Source of the DNA: Thalassotalea psychrophila
GTDB lineage: Bacteria; Pseudomonadota; Gammaproteobacteria; Enterobacterales; Alteromonadaceae
Reading direction: 5' to 3'
Assembly: GCF_031583595.1 (NCBI RefSeq)
Contig: NZ_CP134145.1
Span: 744,001-808,000, forward strand
DNA length: 64,000 bases
A program made the position numbers and the translations under genes. The notes beneath the pieces are model-generated. The model was not told where the DNA came from. It saw only the letters and a list, made by a program, of their open reading frames with translations, and did no database searches. Positions within the stretch are counted from its first letter, which is position 1. Each line of letters begins with the position of its first letter. This document shows positions 47,364 through 55,510 of this stretch, one piece after another.

Positions 47364-48785
47364 TTAACTAAATACATCATAACCAAAATAGATTTTTGCT
47401 ACAGTATTAATAAATATTGCCGCAAGAATAAATGGAATAAATGTACCTAATGAAAAATCTACATATTTTGCTAAAAAGGTATTTGCAAAACCTTCATTGC
47501 CTTGGCTCAATTCTTTATTTAAGTTATGTTTTTTCCAACGATAACTTACAAATAAACAAATTAATAAACCGTTCAATGGCAAAATTGTGTCATAAAACAT
47601 ATCGTAAATAACATCGAATAGGCCTTTATTACCGCCGCCGTAAGTGGTCAAGTTTGTTAATGAATCAACCATTCCAAATGACAATGTTGCCAGTGCTGCA
47701 ATCAAGCCGCCCCATAAAAATATAGAGCCTAAGGCTTGTTTTCTAGTTTTACATTTTTCATCGATCAAGTAAGAAACTGGTACTTCAATAATTGATACTA
47801 ACGAGGTAATTGCCGCAAAAAATACCAATAAGAAGAATATTGCCGCAATGCTACTAGCAATAAAGTAACCAGTGGTTGCTTGTAAAGCTAAAAATATTTT
47901 AGGCAAGTAAACAAAAATCATTGATACTGAGCTAGAGCTTAAATCATCTGGGTTAACTTCAGGGTTTAGAGCGAATATTGCTGGTAATACCATTAAACCG
48001 GCAATAAAAGCGACAGACGTATCACAAATCGCAACCAGTTTGGCAGAGCCTGCAATATCAGTTTTGTTGGAGATATAAGAGCCGTAAGTAACTAAAATAC
48101 CCATACCAAGCGATAATGAGAAAAATGCTTGCGACATTGCACCACTGATCACCGATGGGTTAATTTTATCTAAATCTGGAATAATGTAAAACTGCACGCC
48201 GGCCATGGCGTTATCTAATGTTAATACAAAAATAACTAATAGCACTAACATCACAAATAGAGCTGGCATCATTATTTTTGCCGCTCGTTCAATACCATCT
48301 TTTACACCAGCTTTTAAGATAAAGGCAACTAATCCACCTACACCAACCATTGAAACAAATAACCATGGGCTATTAATAATTTCGCCAAAACCATCGGCGC
48401 TGGCTAAATAATCTAACTGACCACCTACTGTTAATACCAAATATATAAGTATCCAAATAGTTAGTACGGTATAAAACACGGCAATCATAAACGGGGTGAT
48501 AATGCCTAACAAACCAGCTAATCGCCATTTTGAGTTCTCACCAGCTAAAGCGCCATAGGCACCAACTGGGTTTTTAGCTGTTTTACGGCCAACAGACATC
48601 TCGGCCATCATTACAGGTAAGCAAATAACAACAACAAAAATGGCATACATTAATAAAAATGCGCCACCACCATTTTTAGCAGCATTTACCGGGAAGCCAA
48701 CGATATTACCTATACCAACGGCAGAGCCTGCCGCGGCGAGGATAAAACCAAGTTTAGAGCTGAAATGCTCGCGTGATGCAGTCAT
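47364..48785 (-). CDS. Sodium-dependent transporter, NSS/SNF family
   Basis: A 473-residue symporter with about twelve helices. The family start HFSSKLGFILAAAGSAVGIGNIVGFP has the unwound TM1 region (GSAVGIGNIVGFP) that binds Na+ and substrate in LeuT. Further markers are GGGAFLLMYAIF and AFFSLSLGMGILVTYGSY. Members carry amino acids or related small molecules with Na+, fitting a marine organism. The substrate is not predictable here. It is monocistronic. Confidence 0.92.
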   Translation of the reverse strand: MTASREHFSSKLGFILAAAGSAVGIGNIVGFPVNAAKNGGGAFLLMYAIFVVVICLPVMMAEMSVGRKTAKNPVGAYGALAGENSKWRLAGLLGIITPFMIAVFYTVLTIWILIYLVLTVGGQLDYLASADGFGEIINSPWLFVSMVGVGGLVAFILKAGVKDGIERAAKIMMPALFVMLVLLVIFVLTLDNAMAGVQFYIIPDLDKINPSVISGAMSQAFFSLSLGMGILVTYGSYISNKTDIAGSAKLVAICDTSVAFIAGLMVLPAIFALNPEVNPDDLSSSSVSMIFVYLPKIFLALQATTGYFIASSIAAIFFLLVFFAAITSLVSIIEVPVSYLIDEKCKTRKQALGSIFLWGGLIAALATLSFGMVDSLTNLTTYGGGNKGLFDVIYDMFYDTILPLNGLLICLFVSYRWKKHNLNKELSQGNEGFANTFLAKYVDFSLGTFIPFILAAIFINTVAKIYFGYDVFS

Positions 48786-49033
48786 ATTTATGTCCTGTAT
48801 AAAACTTTGTTAGTTTTTTAATTATTATGATAGAAATTTAAAATATTATTTTCAATTTAAGAAAATAATCATGCTCTGATGCTACCAAGGATTATAGGTG
48901 ATGTCTTGTAGGATGTAAGGAATGTTATTCAAAATGTGTATTATTTACTTCACATCCTTTAGAAATTCTTGAACTTTTATAGCCAAAAGCTGATAAACAA
49001 TATCATTAAGTTTGAACATTCAAACTTTGTTAA

Positions 49034-49495
49034 CTATTCTGGCGTCTTGTTTTTACTTTCTTTTTTCACTGCTGAATCTTTCTCTGAAACCTTTGCTTCA
49101 TCAAGTTTTTCTGGATGCCATTTGTATATTCTCATAATGGTACAGCTGTCATGTCGATCCATATCAGCATCAGTGATAATTTTATCACCTCTTGATAAAC
49201 AACTTGATGCACCACGACTAACTGTGGCTATACGCATCATTGCCCATTGTGGGTCACAAGTGCCAATTAAATCTAATTTATAAGGTTTATTTCTACTGTC
49301 ATAAACTAAAAGTGCCTTGTTTTCGCCTTCTAATGCACTCCAACTATCCATAGTACGATTGAAGCAAATTTGATTTACCTCTTCGCCTTGTCTTGGATCT
49401 ATTTTTTTTGGCTCATTATTTAACTCATTATTTAACTCATTATTAGTACATGCAGCCAGAGCAAATATAAATAAGCTACTAGTTAAGATTTTCAT
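49034..49495 (-). CDS. Small lipoprotein with NNEL repeats, unknown
   Basis: A 153-residue lipoprotein from the ATG at 49495, with signal peptide and lipobox LAAC. The mature N-terminus is Asn-rich (NNELNNELNNEP) and encoded by three direct 12-base repeats. The remainder has three Cys (NQICFN, IGTCDPQW, SCLSRG) and a Lys/Glu-rich tail (EKDSAVKKESKNK). I recognise no family. It lies just upstream of and divergent from the sulfatase locus. Confidence 0.68.
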   Translation of the reverse strand: MKILTSSLFIFALAACTNNELNNELNNEPKKIDPRQGEEVNQICFNRTMDSWSALEGENKALLVYDSRNKPYKLDLIGTCDPQWAMMRIATVSRGASSCLSRGDKIITDADMDRHDSCTIMRIYKWHPEKLDEAKVSEKDSAVKKESKNKTPE

Positions 49496-49591
49496 AATTA
49501 CCACCATCAGATTAATTGCATTAAGTATAGAAGATTAGCAATTAATAATTGTATAGACAAAAGTAATCAGGATGATATGCTTAGTTGCGGG

Positions 49592-49607
49592 TTGATAACG
49601 TTGTCAA
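49592..49607. promoter_or_regulatory. Operator-like palindrome upstream of the rightward sulfatase arm
   Basis: TTGATAACGTTGTCAA, a dyad centred on CG as in LacI-family operators. Its inner 14 bases are the exact reverse complement of the site at 63587-63600, which precedes the leftward arm. It lies 34 bases before the ATG at 49642. Confidence 0.6.
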
Positions 49608-49641
49608 CCGATCGTTTGGAACAACAATTGAAAATATAACT

Positions 49642-51546
49642 ATGAAATTGATGAAGAGCCGGAAGTTAATTAGCAGAAATAAATTTATTTTAGTCATATC
49701 TACTCTTATGGTATTACACAGTCATGCGGTATTGGCTAATGCGTTAGATAAACCAAATATACTATTTATCGCCATAGATGATTTAAAACCACTGGCTACC
49801 AGTTTTGGTGATTTGGACGCTATAACTCCGAACATTGATGTATTAGCCAGTCAGGGCGTAGTATTTCAGCGAGCCTATAGTCAGTACCCTGTATGTGGCC
49901 CATCAAGAATGAACCTGTTAACAGGATTACGCCCTGAATCAAATGGCATTTTGAATCTGTCTGATACAATTCGGGACGTTAATCCGAATGTTGTAACCTT
50001 ACCGCAAAAATTGATTTCAGCAGGCTATGTTACTGCAGCAGCAGGGAAAATTTTTGACCCTAGAAATGTAGATGATAGTTACGATGCACAATCTTGGACG
50101 ATACCTTATAGCAAAGTGTTTGGTGATGTAGATAAGAAAACTGCAGACAAGTTAGCGGTGAAAGCCATTGATGCTACAGAAAGTGGTTTTGTAGATGGGA
50201 AAATTGCCGAGCAAGGAATAAATTTACTGACTCAGTTTGCAGAGCAAGAACAGCCGTTCTTTCTCGCCGTTGGTTTTAAAAGGCCACATCTGCCATTTTT
50301 TGCGCCACAACAATATTTTGATTTGTATAACCAAGCTGAATTTGATTTAGAAGAATTTCAACAGCTGCCGTTAAACAGCAATGGCAGTTATATTGATAGT
50401 AAAAGTAATGAACTGATTAAAAGTTACAATCCAGCAGTTGGACAAACATATGAAGTTGGCAATATTACTCCTTCGCAACAGCGAGATTTAATTCATGGTT
50501 ATTACGCCAGTACCAGCTTTGTTGATGCACAAGTTGGTAAGTTATTGGCAAAAATTGCTGATTTAAATCTTGCCGATAATACCGTTATAGTTTTATGGGG
50601 AGATCATGGTTTTCATTTAGGCGATCATGGCTTATGGGGCAAACATACCGTATTAGAACAGGCGAACCAGATACCATTAATCATTAAAGTTCCAAATAAC
50701 GCCGCGCATAGCACCTACGCATTAGTCGAAAGTACCGATCTTTATCCAACCATATTAGATTTGGCTAATGTTGAAATAGACGAGTATTTACAAGGTGTTA
50801 GCCAATTACCGGTTATAGAACAAAGCGAAACGGCAGTAAGAAATGGTGCTATAAGCCAGTATAAGAGAAATGGCGCATACGGGTATTCTTTACGAACACA
50901 AAGTTATCGTTATACCGAATGGTGGAATTCTAATGGCAGTGGCTTGGCTTACACTGAGCTATATAATTTAGCTAATGACATTAACGAAACCGAAAATATT
51001 TTTGATCCAGAATCGGATCTAGAGTTGCAGCAACAACTATATAACTTGCTTAGAATTAACGGCCAAGGCTTAAATTTATTACAAGGTGAACTAAAAGATG
51101 TGGAGCTGTTGGTTGAAGAAGTTTATATCAAAGTAGAGCCACCTGTTGAGGAAGAACCACCTGTTGTTGAAGAACCACCTGTTGAGGAAGAACCACCTGT
51201 TGTTGAAGAACCACCTGTTGAGGAAGAACCACCTGTTGAGGAAGAACCACCTGTTGTTGAAGAACCACCTGTTGTTGAAGAACCACCTGTTGAGGAAGAA
51301 CCTCCTGTTGAGGAAGAACCTCCTGTTGAGGAAGAACCACCTGTTGAGGAAGAAGTTCCTGTTGTCGAAGAAACCCCTGTTGAGGACGAAGCCTTCGTTG
51401 TCGAAGAACAACCAGAAGAACAAGAGCCTATTATTGAAGAGGATGAACCTAGCTCTGGCGGTAGTTTATCTTGGCAAATTTTACTGCTGATTTTATTTAC
51501 AGTTATAGTCAAAAATAAATCAATATTGAATAAGTTTGAAGGGTAG
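49642..51546 (+). CDS. Exported S1 sulfatase (iduronate-2-sulfatase-like) with GlyGly-CTERM tail
   Basis: A 634-residue sulfatase. It has a signal peptide (to about residue 33) and metal-binding DDLKP, and Cys85 in CGPSR is the residue converted to formylglycine by a maturase. KIFDPRNV, GFKRPHLPF and WGDHGFHLGDHG are typical of iduronate-2-sulfatase-like S1 enzymes. A linker of eleven perfect Val-Glu-Pro hexapeptides leads to SSGGSLSW, a hydrophobic stretch and Lys, matching GlyGly-CTERM surface-sorting tails. I chose the ATG at 49642 because the open frame before it contains the operator. The GH10 gene starts three bases after the stop. Confidence 0.9.
   Translation: MKLMKSRKLISRNKFILVISTLMVLHSHAVLANALDKPNILFIAIDDLKPLATSFGDLDAITPNIDVLASQGVVFQRAYSQYPVCGPSRMNLLTGLRPESNGILNLSDTIRDVNPNVVTLPQKLISAGYVTAAAGKIFDPRNVDDSYDAQSWTIPYSKVFGDVDKKTADKLAVKAIDATESGFVDGKIAEQGINLLTQFAEQEQPFFLAVGFKRPHLPFFAPQQYFDLYNQAEFDLEEFQQLPLNSNGSYIDSKSNELIKSYNPAVGQTYEVGNITPSQQRDLIHGYYASTSFVDAQVGKLLAKIADLNLADNTVIVLWGDHGFHLGDHGLWGKHTVLEQANQIPLIIKVPNNAAHSTYALVESTDLYPTILDLANVEIDEYLQGVSQLPVIEQSETAVRNGAISQYKRNGAYGYSLRTQSYRYTEWWNSNGSGLAYTELYNLANDINETENIFDPESDLELQQQLYNLLRINGQGLNLLQGELKDVELLVEEVYIKVEPPVEEEPPVVEEPPVEEEPPVVEEPPVEEEPPVEEEPPVVEEPPVVEEPPVEEEPPVEEEPPVEEEPPVEEEVPVVEETPVEDEAFVVEEQPEEQEPIIEEDEPSSGGSLSWQILLLILFTVIVKNKSILNKFEG
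51145..51342 (+). repeat. 18-bp tandem repeats (11 units) in the sulfatase linker
   Basis: Units alternate GTTGAGGAAGAACCACCT and GTTGTTGAAGAACCACCT with rare synonymous changes, encoding VEEEPP or VVEEPP. Four more degenerate units follow. Confidence 0.9.
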
Positions 51547-51549
51547 AAA

Positions 51550-53583
51550 ATGAAAAATTTAAACTTTATTATTGTGATTTTATCTGTTTCGAGCTTTCTA
51601 TTCTCTTGTGGCGGCAGTGGCAATTCCGAAAAGCCAGAGTTTGAAGTAATACCTCCGGTTGAAAACAACGATCCAGCAGAAACTCCAGAAGAGACTCCAG
51701 ACGAGACTCCAGAAGAGACTCCAGAAGAGACTCCAGAAGAGACTCCAGAAGAGACTCCAGAAGAGACTCCAGAAGAGACTCCAGAAGAGACTCCAGAAGA
51801 GACTCCAGAAGAGACTCCAGAAGAGACTCCAGAAGAGACTCCAGACGAAACTCCAGAAGAGACTCCAGAAGAGACTCCAGATGAGACTCCAGACGAAACT
51901 CCAGATGAGACTCCAGACGAAACTCCAGATGAGACTCCAGACGAAACTCCAGATGAGAGTAACTATACCTTATCTGGCAACATCAATGGTCTAAGCTCTG
52001 GCCAAGTCAGCCTTCAGATAAACAATTTAGAAGAGATCACAATAGTACAAAACGGTACTTTTTCATTTAATACTATTTTTACTGCTAACCAACAAGTAAC
52101 TGTAAGTATAACTAGTCAGCCAGAAGCCCATATGTGCCAGGTAATCAATTCTGAAAGTCAGTTTACAGAGGTCAACGTTGATGATGTTATTGTATTTTGC
52201 CAAAAGGCAAAACAACAGTGTGAAAAAACAACGGCTGCATCTCAAGGGGATGCAGATCTGTCTGGTAACAACATCTCGGGTATTGAACTTTTAGTTAATG
52301 ATATTGAATGTGGCACTGAGCAATGGCGAAAAGATGCCAATGCTCGCATTGAACAACATAGAAAGACCTCTGGGGAAATTAACCTTGTAGATAAAAATGG
52401 TAAACCAGTTAAAAATGCTAAGGTTAATTTTGCCTTGCAGCGCCATCACTTTAATTTTGGCGGCGTTGTACAAGCTAAGATGTGGCATGGTGAGCAAGGC
52501 GTAACTAAGCAGCTTTATCAAGAGACCTACCAAAGCTTTGGTTTTAATAAAGCAGGCTTTCAAAATGCTCTGAAATATAAGCTTCGTGGTGGTCATCAAG
52601 ATTTGGTGCCAGAAATCATGACTTGGTTACATGATCAAGATATTCCAGTACGAGGTCATACTTTAATTTGGCCAGGCTGGAGCAATATGGAATCTTCTAT
52701 AAGTACAGAAGACGCTCTGCTCATGAACATAGCTTCTGGCCCGACTAATGAATTAACAAATGCTGACTTAAAAGTTTATGTTGATACTATTATCAGCAAT
52801 TGGGCGAAAAAGTGGGACGTTGATGAGTGGGATGTTGCCAATGAAATTAGAGGCAAACAGGATGTTCAAGAAAAGCTTGGCTATCAAGAAGAAGCACATT
52901 GGTTTAAGTTAGCCAAACAGCATGTAAAAAATCCAACAGCCACCCTGTACTTGAATGATAATCGAGTTGTTTCAGATACCGCACTGGGCTCAAAAACTGA
53001 AAGAATGGAAATATTCGAATCCGATATGCTTTCTATTCTTGATAATGATGGGCCACTTGAAGCTCTTGGTTTTCAAAGCCGATTTGGTACATTAAGTGAT
53101 GGCACTTTATTAGATGCGGAAACAATGTACCAGCGTCTACAGTATTTTGATAAATACCAATTACCGATTGCCGCAACAGAATTTGAAATGAAAGCGGGCG
53201 GTGAAAATCTTGGCATTACAACTGAGTTAGATCGGGCTTTGATGACAGAGCGAGTGATGAGTGTATATTTTAGTAAGGAAAATGTGACAGATATCCTAGT
53301 TTGGACGTTTTTCAAGAAGGGCGATGATACTCAGCGTCATATTGTTGAAATAGATGGCACACCAAATCTTAGAGGACAGACTTGGCTTTATATGGTTAAA
53401 AAGCATTGGCATACAAATGAAACAACTTACTTTAATCGTGATTCAAAAGCGTACTTCAGTGGGTTTAAAGGTAAGTATCAAGCAACAGTTTCAATTGATG
53501 ATTTTTCAGATGAGACTATTGAATTTGATTGGATTGAAGGCAGTTCAGGCGTAACTTTACAGCTATCTAATTATGCCAATTAG
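51550..53583 (+). CDS. GH10 family glycoside hydrolase, lipoprotein with long Glu-Thr-Pro linker
   Basis: A 677-residue lipoprotein with lipobox LFSC, a linker of 23 (E/D)TP tetrapeptides (about residues 44-135) and a beta domain. A helix-strand module (ARIEQHRKTSGEINLVDKNG) leads into the GH10 barrel. Catalytic residues are Glu432 (WDVANE) and Glu544 (ATEFE). The normally conserved RGHTLxWH reads VRGHTLIWPGW, so the active-site His after Trp is missing. This suggests a xylanase relative with altered specificity acting on sulfated or branched xylan-like glycans. It is probably anchored in the outer membrane and co-transcribed with the sulfatase. Confidence 0.88.
   Translation: MKNLNFIIVILSVSSFLFSCGGSGNSEKPEFEVIPPVENNDPAETPEETPDETPEETPEETPEETPEETPEETPEETPEETPEETPEETPEETPEETPDETPEETPEETPDETPDETPDETPDETPDETPDETPDESNYTLSGNINGLSSGQVSLQINNLEEITIVQNGTFSFNTIFTANQQVTVSITSQPEAHMCQVINSESQFTEVNVDDVIVFCQKAKQQCEKTTAASQGDADLSGNNISGIELLVNDIECGTEQWRKDANARIEQHRKTSGEINLVDKNGKPVKNAKVNFALQRHHFNFGGVVQAKMWHGEQGVTKQLYQETYQSFGFNKAGFQNALKYKLRGGHQDLVPEIMTWLHDQDIPVRGHTLIWPGWSNMESSISTEDALLMNIASGPTNELTNADLKVYVDTIISNWAKKWDVDEWDVANEIRGKQDVQEKLGYQEEAHWFKLAKQHVKNPTATLYLNDNRVVSDTALGSKTERMEIFESDMLSILDNDGPLEALGFQSRFGTLSDGTLLDAETMYQRLQYFDKYQLPIAATEFEMKAGGENLGITTELDRALMTERVMSVYFSKENVTDILVWTFFKKGDDTQRHIVEIDGTPNLRGQTWLYMVKKHWHTNETTYFNRDSKAYFSGFKGKYQATVSIDDFSDETIEFDWIEGSSGVTLQLSNYAN
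51679..51954 (+). repeat. 12-bp tandem repeats (23 units) in the GH10 linker
   Basis: Units are GAGACTCCAGAA with GAC/GAT and GAA variants, encoding ETPE or ETPD. DNA-level identity between units is nearly complete, indicating recent expansion. Confidence 0.92.
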
Positions 53584-53608
53584 CCGTAAAAAGGGTAAAG
53601 TTTTTAAG

Positions 53609-54295
53609 ATGAAAATACCTGCAATTGTTTATTTATTGTCAGCCATTATTACTGTTTACAGTTCATTGGTAACAGCGCAAGAAGCGCTACGTCAAATCAA
53701 AGTACTCGATGAACAATCGAAAATTATCGCGCTGACTTTTGATGATGGACCTATTCTGGGCGTTACTCAACCAATGCTGTCCTTGCTCGATAAATATCAG
53801 GCGAAAGCAACATTTTTCAATATTGGTAAAAAGATAAAGCAAAACCCACAACTAACTCATTTGGTTATTGCTAGCGGGCATGAGATCGGAAATCATTCCT
53901 GGTCACATAAAAAACTTACTGAGTTAAACTCCGAGCAACAGCAACTAGAAATACATCAGTTTCAACAGCAGGCAAAATTGGTTGGCCTTAAACCTACTTT
54001 ATTTCGAGCGCCATTTCTGAAAACAAACCAATCGATTGAACAATTATTAATAGACGAGCAACTCCTGCTCGTTAGTGCATCAGTTATGGCTAAAGATGCC
54101 AAAAAAAATGTAGCTGTTAACAATATAGTAAAAAAATTATCTGAAGGTATTAAGAGCGGCGATATCATCTTAATGCATGAGAGGGAACATACCTTGCAAG
54201 CATTAAAGATATTATTACCTTTGTGGAAACAAGAAGGATATCAGTTTGTTACTGTATCCCAGTTGATAGCCTTGTCTGTCGTTACAGAAGATTAA
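53609..54295 (+). CDS. Polysaccharide deacetylase (CE4/NodB domain), exported
   Basis: A 228-residue protein with a signal peptide (about residues 1-24) and one NodB domain. Motif 1 is TFDDGP, motif 2 is HEIGNHSWSH with the zinc histidines, motif 3 is RAPF, and the late motif is ILMHERE. CE4 enzymes remove acetyl groups from xylan, chitin or peptidoglycan sugars; xylan is favoured here by the adjacent GH10 gene. The start at 53609 gives a clean signal peptide. The ATG at 53573 would overlap the GH10 stop by 11 bases and has no ribosome site. Confidence 0.87.
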   Translation: MKIPAIVYLLSAIITVYSSLVTAQEALRQIKVLDEQSKIIALTFDDGPILGVTQPMLSLLDKYQAKATFFNIGKKIKQNPQLTHLVIASGHEIGNHSWSHKKLTELNSEQQQLEIHQFQQQAKLVGLKPTLFRAPFLKTNQSIEQLLIDEQLLLVSASVMAKDAKKNVAVNNIVKKLSEGIKSGDIILMHEREHTLQALKILLPLWKQEGYQFVTVSQLIALSVVTED

Positions 54296-54315
54296 AGTAT
54301 AAGTTAATACATAGA

Positions 54316-54395
54316 GTATTTTTATAGATGTTCGATCAATTGCTTTACCGTCGATTTATGCTTTGAAATATGTGGGTTGTAGCAATAGTTTAACG
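54316..54395 (-). pseudogene. Relic of the 3' end of a second CE2-type esterase gene
   Basis: On the minus strand 54331-54390 encodes YNPHISKHK followed by STVKQLIEHL and a stop. This parallels YHPHVSKHK...AEQLVEH at the C-terminus of the intact CE2-like esterase (58824-59948). The nucleotides from 54328 on match 58851 on in about four positions of five, with mostly transition differences. Upstream the frame is closed by a stop within about 20 codons, so only the tail of the gene remains. Confidence 0.65.
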
Positions 54396-54487
54396 GTTAT
54401 GTTGACAGGTTATGCTAATTAGCAGATTGCACAATATTTAAAAAACGATATCTATTAACTACGAACTTAAACTAACCAGGACTCAGT

Positions 54488-55405
54488 ATGACCAATTCAT
54501 ATCCGACTCGATGGCTACACTTCGCATTTCTGATCATTGCTAGCAGTAGCCTTAATGTTCACGCGAAAAATAAATATAGCATCCCACCACCAATCACTTA
54601 CGAAAATGTCTCTTACGGCAATCATTCTAACCAGATATTTGATTTTTGGAAATCAGATGTGGAAGGGGCCGCGCCGTTGGTTATTTATATTCATGGAGGT
54701 GGTTTTACATCGGGATCTCACGATAAAGTATACGGTGACAAGGTTCAACAATTCCTTAAAGGCGGTGTTCATCATGCCTCGATAGAATATCGTTTCCGAC
54801 AGCATGCAGAATTGCCGGCAGCGCATGAAGACGTGATTCGCGCCCTGCAGTTTATCCGCAATAAGGCAGATGAGTGGGGCATAGATAAAGACCGCATCGC
54901 CGCCTATGGCGGATCAGCTGGTGGCCAACTGGTGTCCTACCTGGCCTGGCATGACGATTTCGCCGATGCGCAAAGCGATGACCCAATAGCTCGCGAATCA
55001 TCTCGACTAACCGCAGTTGCTCCCAGAGGCGTTCAGTCGACCATGGATAAGGAGTGGTGGGTTGAAAACATCCCTGGCTATAAAAAATCATTCTACAAAG
55101 CCCCCGATCTTTCGAAGCCTGTAGTCCGTGACCTAATCAAAGAACTCTCCATTATCACTCACATCAGCGCAGATGATCCTCCCACTTTCATGAGCTACGG
55201 CATGAACCCGGACACGCCAATACCTCGAAATAAGAAATCGGTGAAAGGTTGGGCTACACACCACGTCAATTTTGGCATCGCTCTAAAAGAACAGCTCAAA
55301 CGCAACAGTGTAGAAGTGCATCTGATGTATCCTAAAAACCAGACGAACTTCAAAGATGACGTGGCATTTCTACTACATCACCTGAAGGCTGCGTCGGATG
55401 AATAA
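54488..55405 (+). CDS. Exported alpha/beta hydrolase (HSL/carboxylesterase-like), probable foreign gene
   Basis: A 305-residue esterase-like protein. A signal peptide (to about residue 26) precedes the oxyanion motif HGGG (69-72) and the nucleophile elbow GGSAGG with Ser143. This is the BD-FAE/HSL-like layout used by carbohydrate esterases and lipases. The gene, especially from about 54650, is visibly richer in G and C and uses codons such as CTG, GCC and CGC far more than its neighbours, suggesting recent acquisition. An AGGA site precedes the ATG. A role in removing acyl groups from the glycan is inferred from position only. Confidence 0.85.
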   Translation: MTNSYPTRWLHFAFLIIASSSLNVHAKNKYSIPPPITYENVSYGNHSNQIFDFWKSDVEGAAPLVIYIHGGGFTSGSHDKVYGDKVQQFLKGGVHHASIEYRFRQHAELPAAHEDVIRALQFIRNKADEWGIDKDRIAAYGGSAGGQLVSYLAWHDDFADAQSDDPIARESSRLTAVAPRGVQSTMDKEWWVENIPGYKKSFYKAPDLSKPVVRDLIKELSIITHISADDPPTFMSYGMNPDTPIPRNKKSVKGWATHHVNFGIALKEQLKRNSVEVHLMYPKNQTNFKDDVAFLLHHLKAASDE

Positions 55406-55510
55406 CTATAAATAAGAATAAAGAACTGCCGAAAATACTGAAGGTATTCGTATATGTTTATAATACTTATACCTGTCAAGTTTAGCGACTGATATGGTAG
55501 AATAAATGTC

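Noticed and set aside
51091..51668. Long open frames opposite the sulfatase linker (Ser/Gly/Thr- or Phe/Leu/Asn-rich)
   Set aside because: They are the antisense and shifted readings of the 18-bp repeats and show no independent gene features.
51659..51994. Open frame of Lys-Arg-Leu-Gln repeats
   Set aside because: It is a shifted reading of the 12-bp repeats within the GH10 gene.
54852..55091. Minus-strand open frame within the foreign-looking esterase gene
   Set aside because: Long antisense frames are common in GC-richer genes; it has no ribosome site and no recognisable motif.
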